Source: Siderastrea radians
Taxonomy: Eukaryota; Cnidaria; Anthozoa; Scleractinia; Rhizangiidae
Direction of reading: 5' to 3'
Length of the DNA stretch: 64,000 bases
Assembly: GCA_964017195.1 (NCBI GenBank)
Contig: OZ024900.1
Span: 31,946,641 to 32,010,640, forward strand
The notes under the pieces are model-generated. The model ran no database searches. It had not been told where the DNA came from and worked only from the letters and a program-made list of their open reading frames with translations. The translations under genes were made by a program, and so were the position numbers. Positions 1 through 12,200 of this stretch are shown in pieces. Within the stretch, counting starts at the first letter, position 1; each line of letters opens with the position of its first letter.

Positions 1-190
1 CTTTCCCGGGTATAATACGAACCAATTTAATGACCAGCTCCCAGTTGGCTTGTTCGCTCAATTGGTTAGAGCGCTGCACCGGTATCGCAGAGGTCAGGGT
101 TCGAATCCCGGCAAGCCTGATTTTTTTCAGGCTTTCTTTTCGCAACTGCATAAGTTGCGTTAATAACTGCGAGGATCTTCTTTACATTTA
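1..190 (+). repeat. tRNA-like element family, copy A (left end outside window)
   Basis: Contains a 71-nt tRNA-like core at 47-117: 7-bp acceptor stem GGCTTGT/GCAAGCC, D arm CGCTCAATTGGTTAGAGC, T loop TTCGAAT. A GCCTGA-T-run-TCAGGC hairpin, a GCAACT...AGTTGC hairpin and an AACTGCGAGGATCTTC tail follow. The anticodon loop lacks U33 and the T stem has an A-G mismatch, so it is a tRNA-derived repeat and not a working tRNA gene. Confidence 0.8.
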
Positions 191-2338
191 TTAGAAAGTG
201 AAGTGCACGAACTATTGTGGAACATTTCCAATTGATCTTTACTTCTTAGGACGAAGGAGGCTTTTCGTGAACTTCCCGCCTCAATGAAGTCGATGCAAAA
301 CACTTCGACAGCAAAATCTGCAAATCCTCTTTGACTACTCGATTCCTCTATGCCACAAATTCTACGAATAGTCCTCTCCATCTGGGTCGTTGAACAATAC
401 AGTGGTAATTCCAATTTACAGTTCTCGGTGTGTATGACAAGATTTTGAGTAGAAAAGTACTTAACTTCCACAACAACAGTGCGAGTACTGCACGAGACAG
501 GGGCACCCAACGAGAAGAGTCTAGCAAAATACTTGAAATATCATTTTCTGCTTTCTTAGATTGTTTCAGAGCTTTTTAAAGGCATATTTGTGTAAGCTAA
601 TACAGGTTGATCTGTTCGGCGTTTTTAGCTGAAAAATTAGGCCACAGAAAATTTTAGGAAACAGGATCCTATCCGCCGAATTTCCGAGCTCCTGATAGCT
701 CTCCGAAAATGCTAGCTGACCTTATTTTACACCCTGAACGACATATCTGTCCTTCCGAGAACAAAAGGAATTAATAACTCCTCTTCTTACGAAAGTCTGA
801 GGTGATGTTTCGCCAAAGAAATCTCTAGTTTTCACTGGAATTAAATCCGAATTTCTCAGGCGATTTAAGTCTTCCGAACAGATATTAAACGAAACGAACC
901 GTTGGGTGCCCCTGACGAGAGCGCCGTTTCTTCCGCATGTTGTTCGTATCAGAGAAATTAGACTTTTGGCTTTACATACACCGCTGTACTCAAATATCGT
1001 GGACCGCAAATCGAGACCATTCGGGGGAGAGAAAATAAAACATGATGGCTAAACATGCTAACAATTGACACGAACAAGGTGCTTGAACAATTTTTTAACG
1101 TCTCAACCCCAGGAAATAAGTGATGTCTCGACTGGTCATGGTTACAAAATATTTCTCCCATTCCCATTTTTAACATTTTTTCTCCCATTCCCAGCGACTA
1201 AATCCCGGTCCCAGTGACCTAAATCCCATTTTCCCAGGACAAAAAACAGGCCAATCCCAGTTCCCATTTTACCCCTCAGGACCCTCTTCAGAGAACTGTA
1301 GGGTTTAAAAGACGTACGTAAATTGGGCGTGGCATTCACGCTGAAATAAGCACCTTGGATGCGTGACTCAGTAAGATTACAAACCCACAGTGCGTGATGA
1401 TGTTGAAATGTAATTACAGATGTCAATATACAAAAAATCATCTATACGTGTCTGTTTGCCAGCCTTGGGTTGAATCGTCTTCGATTGAATACCGAGACTT
1501 CAGAGGGGGGCTGGGGAGTTAAGCAAATACTGGCTTAAAACGATACCTTTAAAGTTTCTGGAAAAGAAAAACCTACATACATTCATAGGAAAACAGGGAC
1601 GGCGGAGCGTATTTTGAAGTGGGGGTGGGGGGCTGAAAACGAGCGCCGGAGGCGCGAGTTGGTAGGGGGGTCTGGGGGCATCCTCCCCCATAAAATTTTG
1701 AAATCTAGAGTCTCGGAAATCGTATTTACAGCATTCTCCGCAAGATACTTCTTGAAATAATTAGCCTGGATAAAGCGTAAAATGAAAGGTACTTTTAGTG
1801 CTTACAGCAATATTTTGGAGGTTATTTCTCAGCCTTCCGGTCTCCTACGCTAACCTGCGGTTTTTTGACACAAGCTTCCTGTCTGTGGGAAGGAAGCACA
1901 CGCTGAGAAAATGTTAAAAATACGTAAACGCGAAAAGTTTCCGACGAAGTTTGTATAAAGTTGTAGCTTTGTAAATTCTTGTGACTTAATCAAGCAATAA
2001 CAATTTGAACACTAGTTTCATCTGGCAAATACTCTTATGTATTTTCTCGAATAACTACATATACTAAAACAAAATAAAATGTCATCCTCCTCAAAAGTGG
2101 GGGGGCCCCCCAGCCCCCCCGGCTCCGCCGTCCCTGGAAAACGAGGCAAAGAAATATCTCGCAAAGTGGTCAAAGAAAATTTATGTGAGGCATCTGGAAT
2201 TGAATTGAATTGAATTGAATTGAAAGTTGAGTGTGGCGCGGCGGGAACCGTTCCTCCTCTCCCCACCCTCCACAAAAAAAATGCTCGTGGGGATTGCGCG
2301 ACAGCAACAGCCGCCCCTCGGTAGGGGACCGGTCCATA
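191..2338. other. Repeat-derived, gene-free upstream region
   Basis: No supported gene. Short inverted pairs mark at least two elements: CAGGGGCACCCAACG (498-512) against its complement at 900-914, and CAGGGACGGCGGAGC (1594-1608) against its complement at 2122-2136. A CCCATTCCCA-type degenerate block lies at 1155-1280, and a (TTGAA)n microsatellite at 2197-2224. Confidence 0.6.
2287..2338 (+). promoter_or_regulatory. Conserved 5'-proximal block of DHDH copy 1
   Basis: Immediately upstream of the ATG the sequence CGTGGGGATTGCGCGACAGC recurs, with few changes, upstream of copy 3 as CACGTGAGGATTGCGTGACA (21337-21356). In copy 2 only a GTGTGACGG-like remnant is present at the same distance. Probably 5' UTR or core promoter inherited with the duplication. 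Confidence 0.45.
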
Positions 2339-5300
2339 ATGGCTGCCAATGCCACGCGATGGGGAATATTTGGTGCGGGGAAAATCGCCCACGATTTTGT
2401 CGTCGCCTTGAAAACATTACCAGAGAGCGAACACATGATCGTTGCTGTAGCTGCTCGTTCCCTGGAAAGAGCGGCCGAGTTTGCTGATAGACACAATATC
2501 GAAAAAGCATACGGATCATACGAGGAGCTCGCCCGAGACGCGAGTGTTGAGGTGGTGTATATCAGTACAATCCACCCACAACATGCCCCACTTTGTAAAC
2601 TAGCCCTGAGTCACGGAAAGCATGTGCTCTGTGAGAAACCTATGACAATGAACCTAAAGCAAACCAAGGAAGTGTTTAAACTCGCCAAAGCCAAAGGATT
2701 ATTCATCATGGAGGTGAGAAGCTCAAGTCGTGCAGTTGATTCCAAGTCAAAATGTGATTCCCACTTTGGAGTAATAGGTCAGAAAGTAATCAGTGTGATT
2801 ATTGAAATGAAAGCTTTTGGGGCAACTCTATCCCTTAACTGATTATGCATAGCGATGTGCCTGTCGGTGAGGGGGGTCCCAATGAAGTTTTATACAGGGA
2901 GGTTCCACCTGGAGGTTCAAACCCTTACCCTTTAGTACACTAATTTTCACCAAAATGGTACCCCTTTCATATACCTACCCGAAAGCTGTACCCCTTTCTT
3001 ATACCTAACGGATATGCCAAAACAATAGAATTTCAGTCATTCTGGTTCAGTTGCTCAAAGGGTGCAAGCTTTTATGTGCTTCGCATTGTCATTTCTGACA
3101 AAATTCCGTTACCCTTTCATATACTTAGCTTTAGCCACCATCTCTTCCATTTGCAGCAGATTTTGCGACCCTTCCATATACTAAACTGACAATTTTCCTT
3201 ACCTTTAGTACACTGCAAACTTTAAGTAGACACCCCTTCCGGGAGAGCCTCCTCGTATAGCCCACCATAGATAAGACCCCCCCCGGATAATGTGCGCATC
3301 AGAACTGAAACCTCTAACCTACTTCAGTACACTGCAAGCTTATTAAATGCACCCCTTTTGGGCAGAGCCTCCCAAAATAGTCCACTATAGGGAGTCCCCC
3401 CCCCCCCAGGTACAACAAGAAGAGACAATTACTTTGATCCACAGTCAAACAAGGTCGGAATTCAATACAACAGTCTTTTTTACCTCTTATCAGTAAGGCT
3501 AGTCGAAAACTAACAAAGACAAAAATATGATATTTGAGATAACTTCATCGATTCTCCAAATGACTGTCAACTAAAGCTTATGGCTACCTTACAAAAGGGG
3601 GAATGTTCATTTGACAACATTACGCCAGCCAAGTTTTATTCCCCCCCCCCCCCCTCAACATGCATGCCAATGTCATGGTGATGTATTTAAGGGTATCTTT
3701 TCAAAACATCTCAGAAGTTTGTTTAAGAATGTCCTGTTGTAATGGGTTTCTTTTCATTAGGCATTATGGACAAGATTCATTCCACTGTATGCAGACATCA
3801 AGAACCTTATAGACTCAAATGCCCTTGGCGAACTACGGGTGGCTTTTGTCTCATTTGGCTTTAATGAAGATCATGTGGAACGAATGCAAGATCCAGATCA
3901 GGGGGGTGGGGTGCTTATGGATCTTGGAATCTATTGTTTACACATTGCAGATATGATGTTTGGTGGTGAGGACCCCTTGAGCATAACAGCAGTTGGCCAG
4001 AAAACACCCACTGGTGTAGACTCAACCGTTGTAGTGACAATGCTCTATAAAGGGAATAAAGCAGCTTCCATAACTATGACTATGTGTAAGTATATCAGTA
4101 ATATTTTCTAACAGACACCACTTTTAGTAGTTCTGATTGACCCCCCCCCCACCTCCCCCTTCACAATCCTCAGTGTTGTTAACAGGTTTGTGCAAACCTT
4201 GATACTATTTCCTAGAGAGAGCAGAACAGCACTGATTGGGGGGGGGGGGATTTGGGTGGTGGAATGATCATGTTTGGTTTCAGTATTGGGTAAACAGAAT
4301 CTGTCTCATTTGTTTTGTCCAGCGCTGTGGGTCTAAGATGTGGAAATGCTCATATCTCTCTCTAATATGGTTCCTTGTTTTGGTGTCCTTCCAGCTGCAA
4401 TTCTACCCACTGAAGCCACACTTTCAGGATCTAAAGGGTCTTTAACAATCCACTTTCCTTTCTACGCTGCCACAAGCTTCACCTCCCCAGCTGGAACAAA
4501 GGAATATCCTCTGCCAGAACCTAACATGCCGATGAACTTTCCAAATTCTACTGGAATGAGGTAGGCTGTTCAGGGCTCGAGACTAATGGTAGCCAACTAG
4601 TCAGAGACCAGTACAAATTCCGTTTTGGCTAGTAAGGTGTGCGCTTTCACTAGCCATTTTGGCTAATGAAAATTTCAAAGCACTTAAACACCGGGTGGAA
4701 ACCAAACTAAATATTGCTTCTGATGATTGGATCCTAAAGGCAAATTGAGTGAGCAGAATTTTAAAACTTATTCTGGAGAAGGATATCATAATGTTCGTAT
4801 GATACTTGTTTTGTCCTCTCAGCATTTTTCCCTACTAATTCTCGTCTCAGATGGCGACGTTTTCTCTGTCATTTCTACGTTCGAACAAAATTAGCCGTCT
4901 TCAGAACGTTTCACCATACCTTTCCTTGAAAGGTCCAGTAGTGCATTCATATGATATTTGTCTACATGTTAGTAGGTTCACACAATTCTTTAGTCTTCTA
5001 TTGTCAACTTTTTTTTTACATTAATTGCTACGTTCGTACAATAGATTCTCTTCCCAGCATTTCTCTCTACGTAACGTCTTCACAACGTTTCTCCGTACGT
5101 AAGTAGGTTCGTCGATTTATTAGTCTAGCCTTCTCAACATTTCTTTGTACGTTAGCATGTTCGCATGACATTGTTCTGCTCTCCCTAATGTTTTCAGTGT
5201 GTTAGTACATTCGTACCATAAGTCGACACTGCTTAGCGTTTCTCTGTAGGTTAGTATGTTCATACGGCATTAGTCTTGTCTTCTCAACGTTTATCCGTAC

Positions 5301-7255
5301 GTTAGTGCGATTTTAGTTGTCTCATTGACATTTTTTCGTAATTTATTGTCCCACTGTATTAGTTCAGTCTCTCCGTTCGGCGTTCCTCCATATGTCACAC
5401 ATGTTCTTGGTGTGTGGAATTACAGTAGTTTTGCCTGATAACGTTTCTCCGTAAGTTAGTGGTTGCATATTTTATTAGTCTCCATATCTTGGTACGTTGG
5501 CAGCATTTCTCCCTGCTGTAGTGCATTTCCAACCAATGTGTTTGATATGACTTCTCAACGTTTCTCCATACCTTTGTCTTCCCAACGTTTCTTCATACGA
5601 TGACATGCTCATTTAAGGTTAACTGTTTGAGTTATTCGTCATGATCTGACCAAAACAGAAAAGAGAGGCGTGAACTACATCGCCCCTGGGAATTTGCCCT
5701 GAAGGCACATAGTACTTTGTATTCCGCTGTGAGTATCTTTAACCTTTGGAAAGAATAGTCAACATTCAAGTTCTTCACTCTTGAGCTAATACATAGAGGC
5801 ATGTTTACAGTACTTAACTCAGCTAAAAATTAGACATATTGAACACAGTGTGAGATTATGCAAAAAAAGTCTGGTTAGTGAAAATTTATTTTGGCTAGTG
5901 AAATCAAACCTCTCACTAGCCACTTGGCTACTAAGCTGAAAAGTTAGTCTCGAGCACTGCTGTTAATTATGATGAGAGAGTGGCAACAAAACATGTTTTT
6001 ACGAGCAAAATTAGACAAATGTTAACTGCAGCCTTACTAGAATAAGCTAAACTGAGTATTAGGCCTGGTCCATTGCAAAGTTGTTGCATCCAACTTGCCG
6101 CTACTCACACCCCTCACTGGTAACAAAAACGCGTACCTGGGTGGAGAGCCACATGCATGGGGAGCAACTAATATTATAATTCATTAGAGACCTTTAGATT
6201 GAACCTAGTAAATAAATACCGGTACATAATAGTATAAGATGAGTTCTCATGACAACTTTTCAATTTCAGCTCTAATGTTTTACATTTTTGGAAAGTAATA
6301 GAATATATTGATATCCCTCATAATTTATAGAGCCTCCCTCTCTTCTGACATGCCAAGCACTTTTCCACCACATCTTTAGATCTAAACAGTGGTCAATGGG
6401 TCTTCTGGGAGGTGGGGAGGTAATTTTGTTAGGGGTGGCTCAGAACCTCTGATGTATTCATTTTTATCAAATTGGTACCCCTTCCGCATAACTAGAACAA
6501 TAGAAACATTGCACCGTTTTCATATACCGTTCACATATTCATGTGTTGTGATTTCAGCCAACATTTTGCAATCATTTTACTACTTAGACTTAGCTAAAAT
6601 ATCAGTTTCAGCTTACCGTGAATTTCACCATGCACCCTTTACTTTAATCAGCAATTTCCCTACCCTTTCATAAACAGCAGTTACTGCAAGTGCAAAAAAG
6701 CCCCACTCCCCCCCCCCCCCTCCATTCAGGCAGAGCCTCCTTGTGTAGCCAACTTGAGGGAGTCTTGATCCCCATGGGCAGGTTACATTTCAAACCTGAG
6801 TAACCATTAAATCAAAAGCTAAGTGTGCTAAGCACTAATAACCAACACATCTCCACAACCAACCTCATTTCCAGGATCTCTCTTCTTCCTGTTGGGAATG
6901 TTGGGAAGAAGAGAGACCCTGGGAATGACGTTGCTCTACAACTACAAACAAACCAAATATTTGATTTTTTCTTCATGATTGGCAACTCTTTATCAATTAA
7001 AAGAAAGGTGGTGGGAAAGAACATCATCATCATCACGTCGTGACTGCATTATCTTTAAATTGTTATTTTACCTTTCTTTTAACTCTGTCTTGATGCTCTC
7101 ATATTTTAAGATATGAAATCCAAGCTGTTAGAGAAAGCTTACTGTCAGGAGAAATGGAGAATTCCACAATGCCATGGAAGACAACAGAAAAAATCTGTGG
7201 TTGGATGGATGAGATTCGTCGCCAGATTGGAGTCGTTTACAAAGAGGACATGTAG
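2339..7255 (+). CDS. DHDH: Dihydrodiol dehydrogenase-like protein, tandem copy 1
   Basis: Likely a cytosolic NADP-dependent trans-1,2-dihydrobenzene-1,2-diol / D-xylose 1-dehydrogenase of the GFO/IDH/MocA family. Coding exons: 2339-2713, 3761-4085, 4395-4560, 7111-7255, with GT/AG introns in phases 0, 1 and 2. The spliced product is 336 residues; mammalian DHDH is about 334. Visible features: an N-terminal Rossmann motif GIFGAGKIAHDF (residues 9-20), IHPQH (79-83), catalytic CEKP with Lys100, and GGGVLMDLGIY with Asp179 and Tyr183. I chose the ATG at 2339 because the upstream in-frame codons contain no ATG and the three copies align from this Met. This is the first of three same-strand copies. 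No AATAAA is visible in the roughly 200 nt after the stop. Family assignment is secure; substrate is inferred from the family. Confidence 0.93.
2871..3408 (+). repeat. Repeat family R-CAT in DHDH copy 1 intron 1
   Basis: About 540 bp rich in TACCCCTTTCATATACCT-like phrases and closing with GCAGAGCCTCC, CACTATAGGGAGT and a C run. The same element recurs at 6405-6775 (copy 1 intron 3) and, reversed, at 25667-26445 (copy 3 intron 2). Confidence 0.65.
4571..5959. mobile_element. hAT-like non-autonomous element with minisatellite core (copy 1 intron 3)
   Basis: Ends CAGGGCTCGAGACTAA (4571) and, inverted, TTAGTCTCGAGCACTG (to 5959), resembling hAT termini CAGNG...CNCTG. The flanks share CTGTT directly; a clean 8-bp duplication is not visible. 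The interior (about 4850-5640) is a degenerate tandem array of an approximately 50-bp unit containing CAACGTTTCTCCGTACGTTAG. No transposase frame is visible. Confidence 0.65.
6405..6775 (+). repeat. Repeat family R-CAT, second copy (copy 1 intron 3)
   Basis: Shares TTGGTACCCCTTCC-, CATATACC-, CCCTTTCATA- and GGCAGAGCCTCC-type segments with 2871-3408 in the same orientation, and includes a C run at 6709-6720. Confidence 0.55.
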
Positions 7256-7989
7256 TTCATACTGATAACGGTTCCTCTTATAATGATTCAAGAATAATTT
7301 TATCTTTGGATAGCAAAATGTTTACAGGGATCATTTGGTTAAATTTACCCTATACAAGTACTCGGATGCACTTTATTACATGAAAACCTGCAGTATTATT
7401 ACTGTTACTGTTACTGTTACTTACTATTGCTATTCCTGGATAGCTGTGGCTACCGTAGAACTTCCATTGACTGCCTTTTAGACTTGTGGTCATGTGACTT
7501 TCCTCTAGGGAGTTGCACGTGGGCCATTTTGACTAGTTCGGTTCAGTTTTTCAGTTCGCAGAACAAACAGTTTTTCAACGTACAAATTATTTGATACGTT
7601 TGGTGTATTTAAGAATTTGTTTGGCGTAATTTGCGGTTGGTATATTGCGGAGTACACTTTATTTGGTATGTTTAGCAAATTTTGGACATCTGTTTGGCAT
7701 ATTGGATATTTGGTTACATTGTGGGGTTCATTTCCCAAGTTCAGTGGAACTCACAATAGCCAAGAAGGGAAGTCCCACTTCTCGTTGGCTAAAAAGAAAA
7801 ATCTCTTTCCTAATCCCATCCTGATCTTCTCTTAGGAAACAAATCTCCGTTCTGATTTGCCAAATTAAGGCAAATTTCTGGCCATCAGGGAATGAGGTTA
7901 CAGCGAGATCTTTATTCCCAAAATGACATCACACTAGGTTTCGACCCCTGACCCCAGAGGGGGTGGTCAGGTATTTTAGTGACGAGGAG

Positions 7990-8395
7990 GTGCAAATGAG
8001 GCCAAATTTTTATACCAAAAAAGTCCCATTAGATTAAAACTGAACCTAAAAATGTCCAACGGCCCAGAACATAACCTGAACAAGTCCTTTAATTTCCACC
8101 TGGTTCTAAAAAAGAAAAACCTCCTTTTTATCTGAGTAAAATAAAACCAAGAGAGTCCAAGACAATTTATGCTTCCACCATTTCTTTATTTCATCATGCA
8201 TCTGACAAGCACAAAGAACAGAATTCTTCCTGTTTATGAAACTTAACAGTTTTATGAAACTGAACAGATAATTTTTATGAACCCTAAAAAAGTCCCTGCC
8301 AAAATCTTCCGACCCCAAAAAAGTCCACCAAAAAGTTTTTAACCAAAAAAATCCCAAATTGCTAATTTCAAACCCAAAAAAGGTCTTTGCACCTC
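7990..8395. repeat. Degenerate CCMAAAAAAGTCC array
   Basis: Irregularly spaced phrases such as CCAAAAAAGTCCC, CCTAAAAATGTCC, CCCTAAAAAAGTCCC, CCCCAAAAAAGTCC and CCCAAAAAAGGTC. The core motif is conserved and the spacing is not. Confidence 0.5.
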
Positions 8396-8535
8396 GCCAA
8401 TACTGGTATACCTGAGTATCCCCTTGGGTCCATGACCAAATTATGTGAAGGTTGTTCTGTCACGGGAGTTACGTCATCCATTTCACATGTGGGATTATAA
8501 GAACCCAAAATCGACCTGCTCCCAACATCTCATTA

Positions 8536-8607
8536 GGCTTCATAGCTCAGTTGATAGAACAATGCACCGTTATCGTGGAGGTCATGGGTTCGAGTCCCGT
8601 TGTAGCC
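8536..8607 (+). repeat. tRNA-like element, diverged relative of the main family
   Basis: 72 nt with acceptor GGCTTCA/TGTAGCC (one mismatch), A box TAGCTCAGTTGATAG, B box GGGTTCGAGTCCC, then a T12 run that could end Pol III transcription. The D stem is imperfect and the loop lacks U33, so a functional tRNA is unlikely. Confidence 0.7.
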
Positions 8608-9090
8608 TTGAAATCTTTTTTTTTTTTTCATGCTAAAAAGCAATTGCTTAAATTGCTACTCACTGTTAAGATCATTCCACTCATTTCTTGATGGTGTTTG
8701 TGTTGGGGTGTATTTTGTAAAGGTTGGGTTCTTCACTGGCACCACATCTCTTGTCAGTTGTGTGACAGGTTAGGTTATATTTAAATTGACACCAGTAACA
8801 ACAAATAAACATTGTTGTACCTTTAATATATATTTGGTGTCTTTGTATTTTTCATTTTGGCGAGTACTAATGCACCTTTTTAGCAGGGTGGGGGTGGGGG
8901 GCAGTTGGGGTTTAGGTAAATACCAAACAAAATTCCTGCAAAGTAATAACAAAAGAAAAAAGCACGAAGATGAAAAGGAAAATGAAGCAAACAAATATTT
9001 TACAAAGTGGTTGTGGCAAATAACCCCAGCCTTCCCCCACCCCGTGTCCCCACCCAAAAAATACACACCTGGGGCAGGTTTCACAAAGCT

Positions 9091-9180
9091 GTCCTAAGCC
9101 AAAGATGAATCTTATGTATTGTTTCTTAACAACAGGCTTTGTTTTCCAACAATACATAGGACACATCTTATCTTAGGATC
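9091..9180. repeat. Fold-back element upstream of DHDH copy 2
   Basis: CTTATGTATTGTT (9111-9123) pairs with AACAATACATAGG (9148-9160), and outer arms GTCCTAAG/CTTAGGATC extend the stem. Its position 70-150 bp before the ATG could place it in the copy 2 promoter. Confidence 0.55.
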
Positions 9181-9247
9181 CAGTCCCCCCTGAAGTACAC
9201 TACTTCTGGCGTGACGATTCGTAGGAATATTGTGTGACGGCTGCAAG

Positions 9248-12200
9248 ATGGCCACCAGTTGCACACGATGGGGAGTATTTGGTACGGGCAAAATCGCACA
9301 CGATTTCTTTGTCGCCTTGAAAACATTACCACAGAACGAACACGTAGTCGTTGCAATAGCCTCCCGTTCCCTGGAAAGAGCGACTGAATTTGCAGTTCGA
9401 CACAATATCGAAATAGCGTACGGTTCTTACGTGGAGCTCGCCCGAGATGAGAATGTTGAGGTGGTGTATATCAGTACAATCCACCCCCAACATGCCCCAC
9501 ATTGTAAACTAGCCCTGAGTCACGGAAAACATGTGCTCTGTGAAAAACCTTTGGCAATGAACCTAAAGCAAACCAAGGAAGTGTTTAAACTCGCCAAGAC
9601 CAAAGGATTGTTTGTCATGGAGGTGAGTTGCGTTTCTATTAAACCCTAAATGTGCAGACCCTAAATGGGCAGGGACCACAGGGCCGGTGGCAGCTTGGGG
9701 GCGGGGGGGGGGGGGGGGTAAGCCCTCCCAATAAATTTTTGGAGAAGGCTTGAGCCAGGACAAACGGATTCAACATTTCCATTTCACAATGTATCCAACA
9801 TTTACACTATTTAACATTGTTAAATTCGCCATTAAGTTGAATTAAATGTTGAATGATGCTCATGAGCACAGTTTGATTGCTATCAAACATTCGCACAATA
9901 AATTGTATTGAACAATTTTGAATCTTGAAAATTATGAATATATGAAATTCATATATTTGAACTGCGGAATGAAGAAATAAATATAAGGAAGATCCTCGCA
10001 GTTATTATCCCGGCAAGCCTGATTTTTTCAGGCTTTCTTTTCGCAACTGCATAAGTTGCGTTAATAACTGCGAGGATCTTCCTTATATTTAATGTTGAAT
10101 CTTGTTGCATCAGTTTGACTAAGGCCTTAGTCCCACACAAAGGAAAATTACTGATTTTAAGTACTGCCAGCAACACCTGAATAGCTGGATTAGTTAAAGA
10201 AAACCCAGCTTCGCCCTTGATAACAATTGTGATTGCTTGATAAGATTTCTTTTATGGCTGATTCCATATTTCATTTTCCTTCCTACCCTGGTCCCAGATG
10301 TTTTTCTTTTTCTCAAATGAACTTGAGCCGCAACGTGGTGACAGTGAGCTGCGAAGTGGTGAGAAAAACCTCTGGTATCAAACCCCTTGATTCTTACCCC
10401 CTACCAACTTTCAAACTCTTCAAATTGCTGATAAACGAAGTGTCCAATGGCAAGTGGGCTATCATGTGCTGATCAGCCATAAAATTGTTCAGTAGGATAG
10501 ACCTGGGGGAATTGTTTGCATGGAAAATTTTTTCCACTTGGGTGGCGAGAAGTCGTTAATTGTCCCTTGACCTACCCAGTAGGGGTCAAGGATCAGGACA
10601 CCAATCCGTCGACACTGCTTTGCGAGGATATTTCCTGCCAAAGAAAGTCCTCACAAAACTCCCTTGAAATCTCTTAAAATTAGTTCGATTGACTATATTG
10701 GAGTCGTATTATCAAGGTTAAGATGACAGTGCAAGAAACTGTAGCACCTATATGATCAAAGAAGATCGACTACAACAGTCTTGAAATAACTTGGATCTTT
10801 TAGACACTTAGGATGTCCGTGATAAAAAAAGCATCTTGTTTTGCAAGCTAACCACAAGCAATAAATGTCAAATCATGGACTGAGAAATTCACTAATCCTT
10901 CAACTGAGCCAAAAAACCAAACTAATTGAAGAGCCAGCATAGACAATGGCATTAATAATCTTTAAACGGCAGCATCCCAGTCTGAATCTGTTTGGCTTTA
11001 TTGTCAAAAATCTTTGAACTTCTAAGGTGCTGTTGCATTTCATTAGGCACTATGGACAAGATTCATCCCACTGTATGCAGACATCAAGAACCTTATAGAT
11101 TCTAATACTCTCGGTGAGCTTCGCATAGGTTTTGTTTCCTTTGGCTTGAACAAAGACCATGTGGAACGATGGCAAGACCCAGAGCAAGGGGGTGGAGTGC
11201 TTCTGCCTCTTGGAATATATTGTTTGCACCTGATAGACTTGATGTTTGGTGGTGAAGACCCCTTGAGCATAACAGCAGTTGGACAAAAAACAGCCTCTGG
11301 TGTAGACTCAACTGTTACAGTGACAATGCTGTATAAACAAAACAAAACAGCTTCGTTCACTACAACTATGGGTGAGTATCTGAGTAATATCTTCTGACGT
11401 GCAGACACCACTTTTAATGTCTCCTTAATTATCCAGCCACATAATTTGATCCCCCTTCCTCTGGGGGAGGGGGGGGGGGTCAGGGGATCCAAACTTCCTG
11501 CTTCCTGTACTCTTTAATCGCGGATCAGCCCTATATTTGTTGGCTCTGGCTTCTTTGAGCTTTTTTCGTCTGCAAAAAATTGTACAATGTTGTATAATTT
11601 TCCTTATTTCTCCTGCTTCCCACCCCCACTTTTCAATATTCATGTTCAAGGTTCATGCAAATCTTTCACAATACTTTTCAGAGCAGACCAACTTTGAATA
11701 GAGAGAGACCTGGGAGGTAGATCTTCTGATGTGGAATCATCATGTTCAATTTATTGGTACCATACCCCCCACCACAGAGGGTCATTGGAAATTCCGAGGG
11801 GGAGAGGGGTCTTTAAGGCCAAAATGTTTAAAGGAAAGTATGAGCCTAAACTGGAATTTCCAGAGGGGTGAGGGGTTCAAACCAAAAAACCCTCCATGGG
11901 GGTAGCATGGATATTTTCTGGAACAGCACAATCAGAATCTGGTAGGAATGAGTGTCTCAGTTGTAGGAAAGCTCACATCATACTCTAATATTTCTTTTGG
12001 TGTCCTTTCAGCTGCAAATCTACCTAATGAAGCCACATTTTCAGGATCTAAAGGGTCTTTAACAATTCACTATCCTTTCTATGCTGCCACAAGCTTCACC
12101 TCCCCAGCTGGAACAAAGGAATACCCTCTGCCAGAACCTTATATGCCAACAAACTTTCCAAATTTGACTGGAATGAGGTATGCTCTTGGGCAAGTATTAA

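Larger units (their letters stand above)
7256..9247. other. Intergenic region between DHDH copies 1 and 2
   Basis: No gene. It holds a TTTGGY-rich degenerate repeat (7560-7720), a short copy of the TCTGATTGGCTGA minisatellite (about 7740-7870), a degenerate ACCCCAAAAAAGTCC-type array (7990-8395), a tRNA-like element (8536-8607) and a hairpin just upstream of copy 2 (9091-9180). Confidence 0.6.

Noticed and set aside
47..117. Functional tRNA genes at 47, 15841, 16125, 16380, 32408, 8536
   Set aside because: Anticodon loops lack U33, stems carry mismatches, and the same sequence recurs with the same repeat flanks; best read as tRNA-derived repeats.
160..510. A 116-codon minus-strand open frame with plausible-looking protein sequence
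   Set aside because: Starts at GTG not ATG, begins inside the inverted CAGGGGCACCCAACG repeat and ends in the tRNA-family tail; no recognised domain.
2231..2338. N-terminal extension of DHDH copy 1
   Set aside because: The frame is open upstream but has no ATG, and copies 2 and 3 share no protein similarity there.
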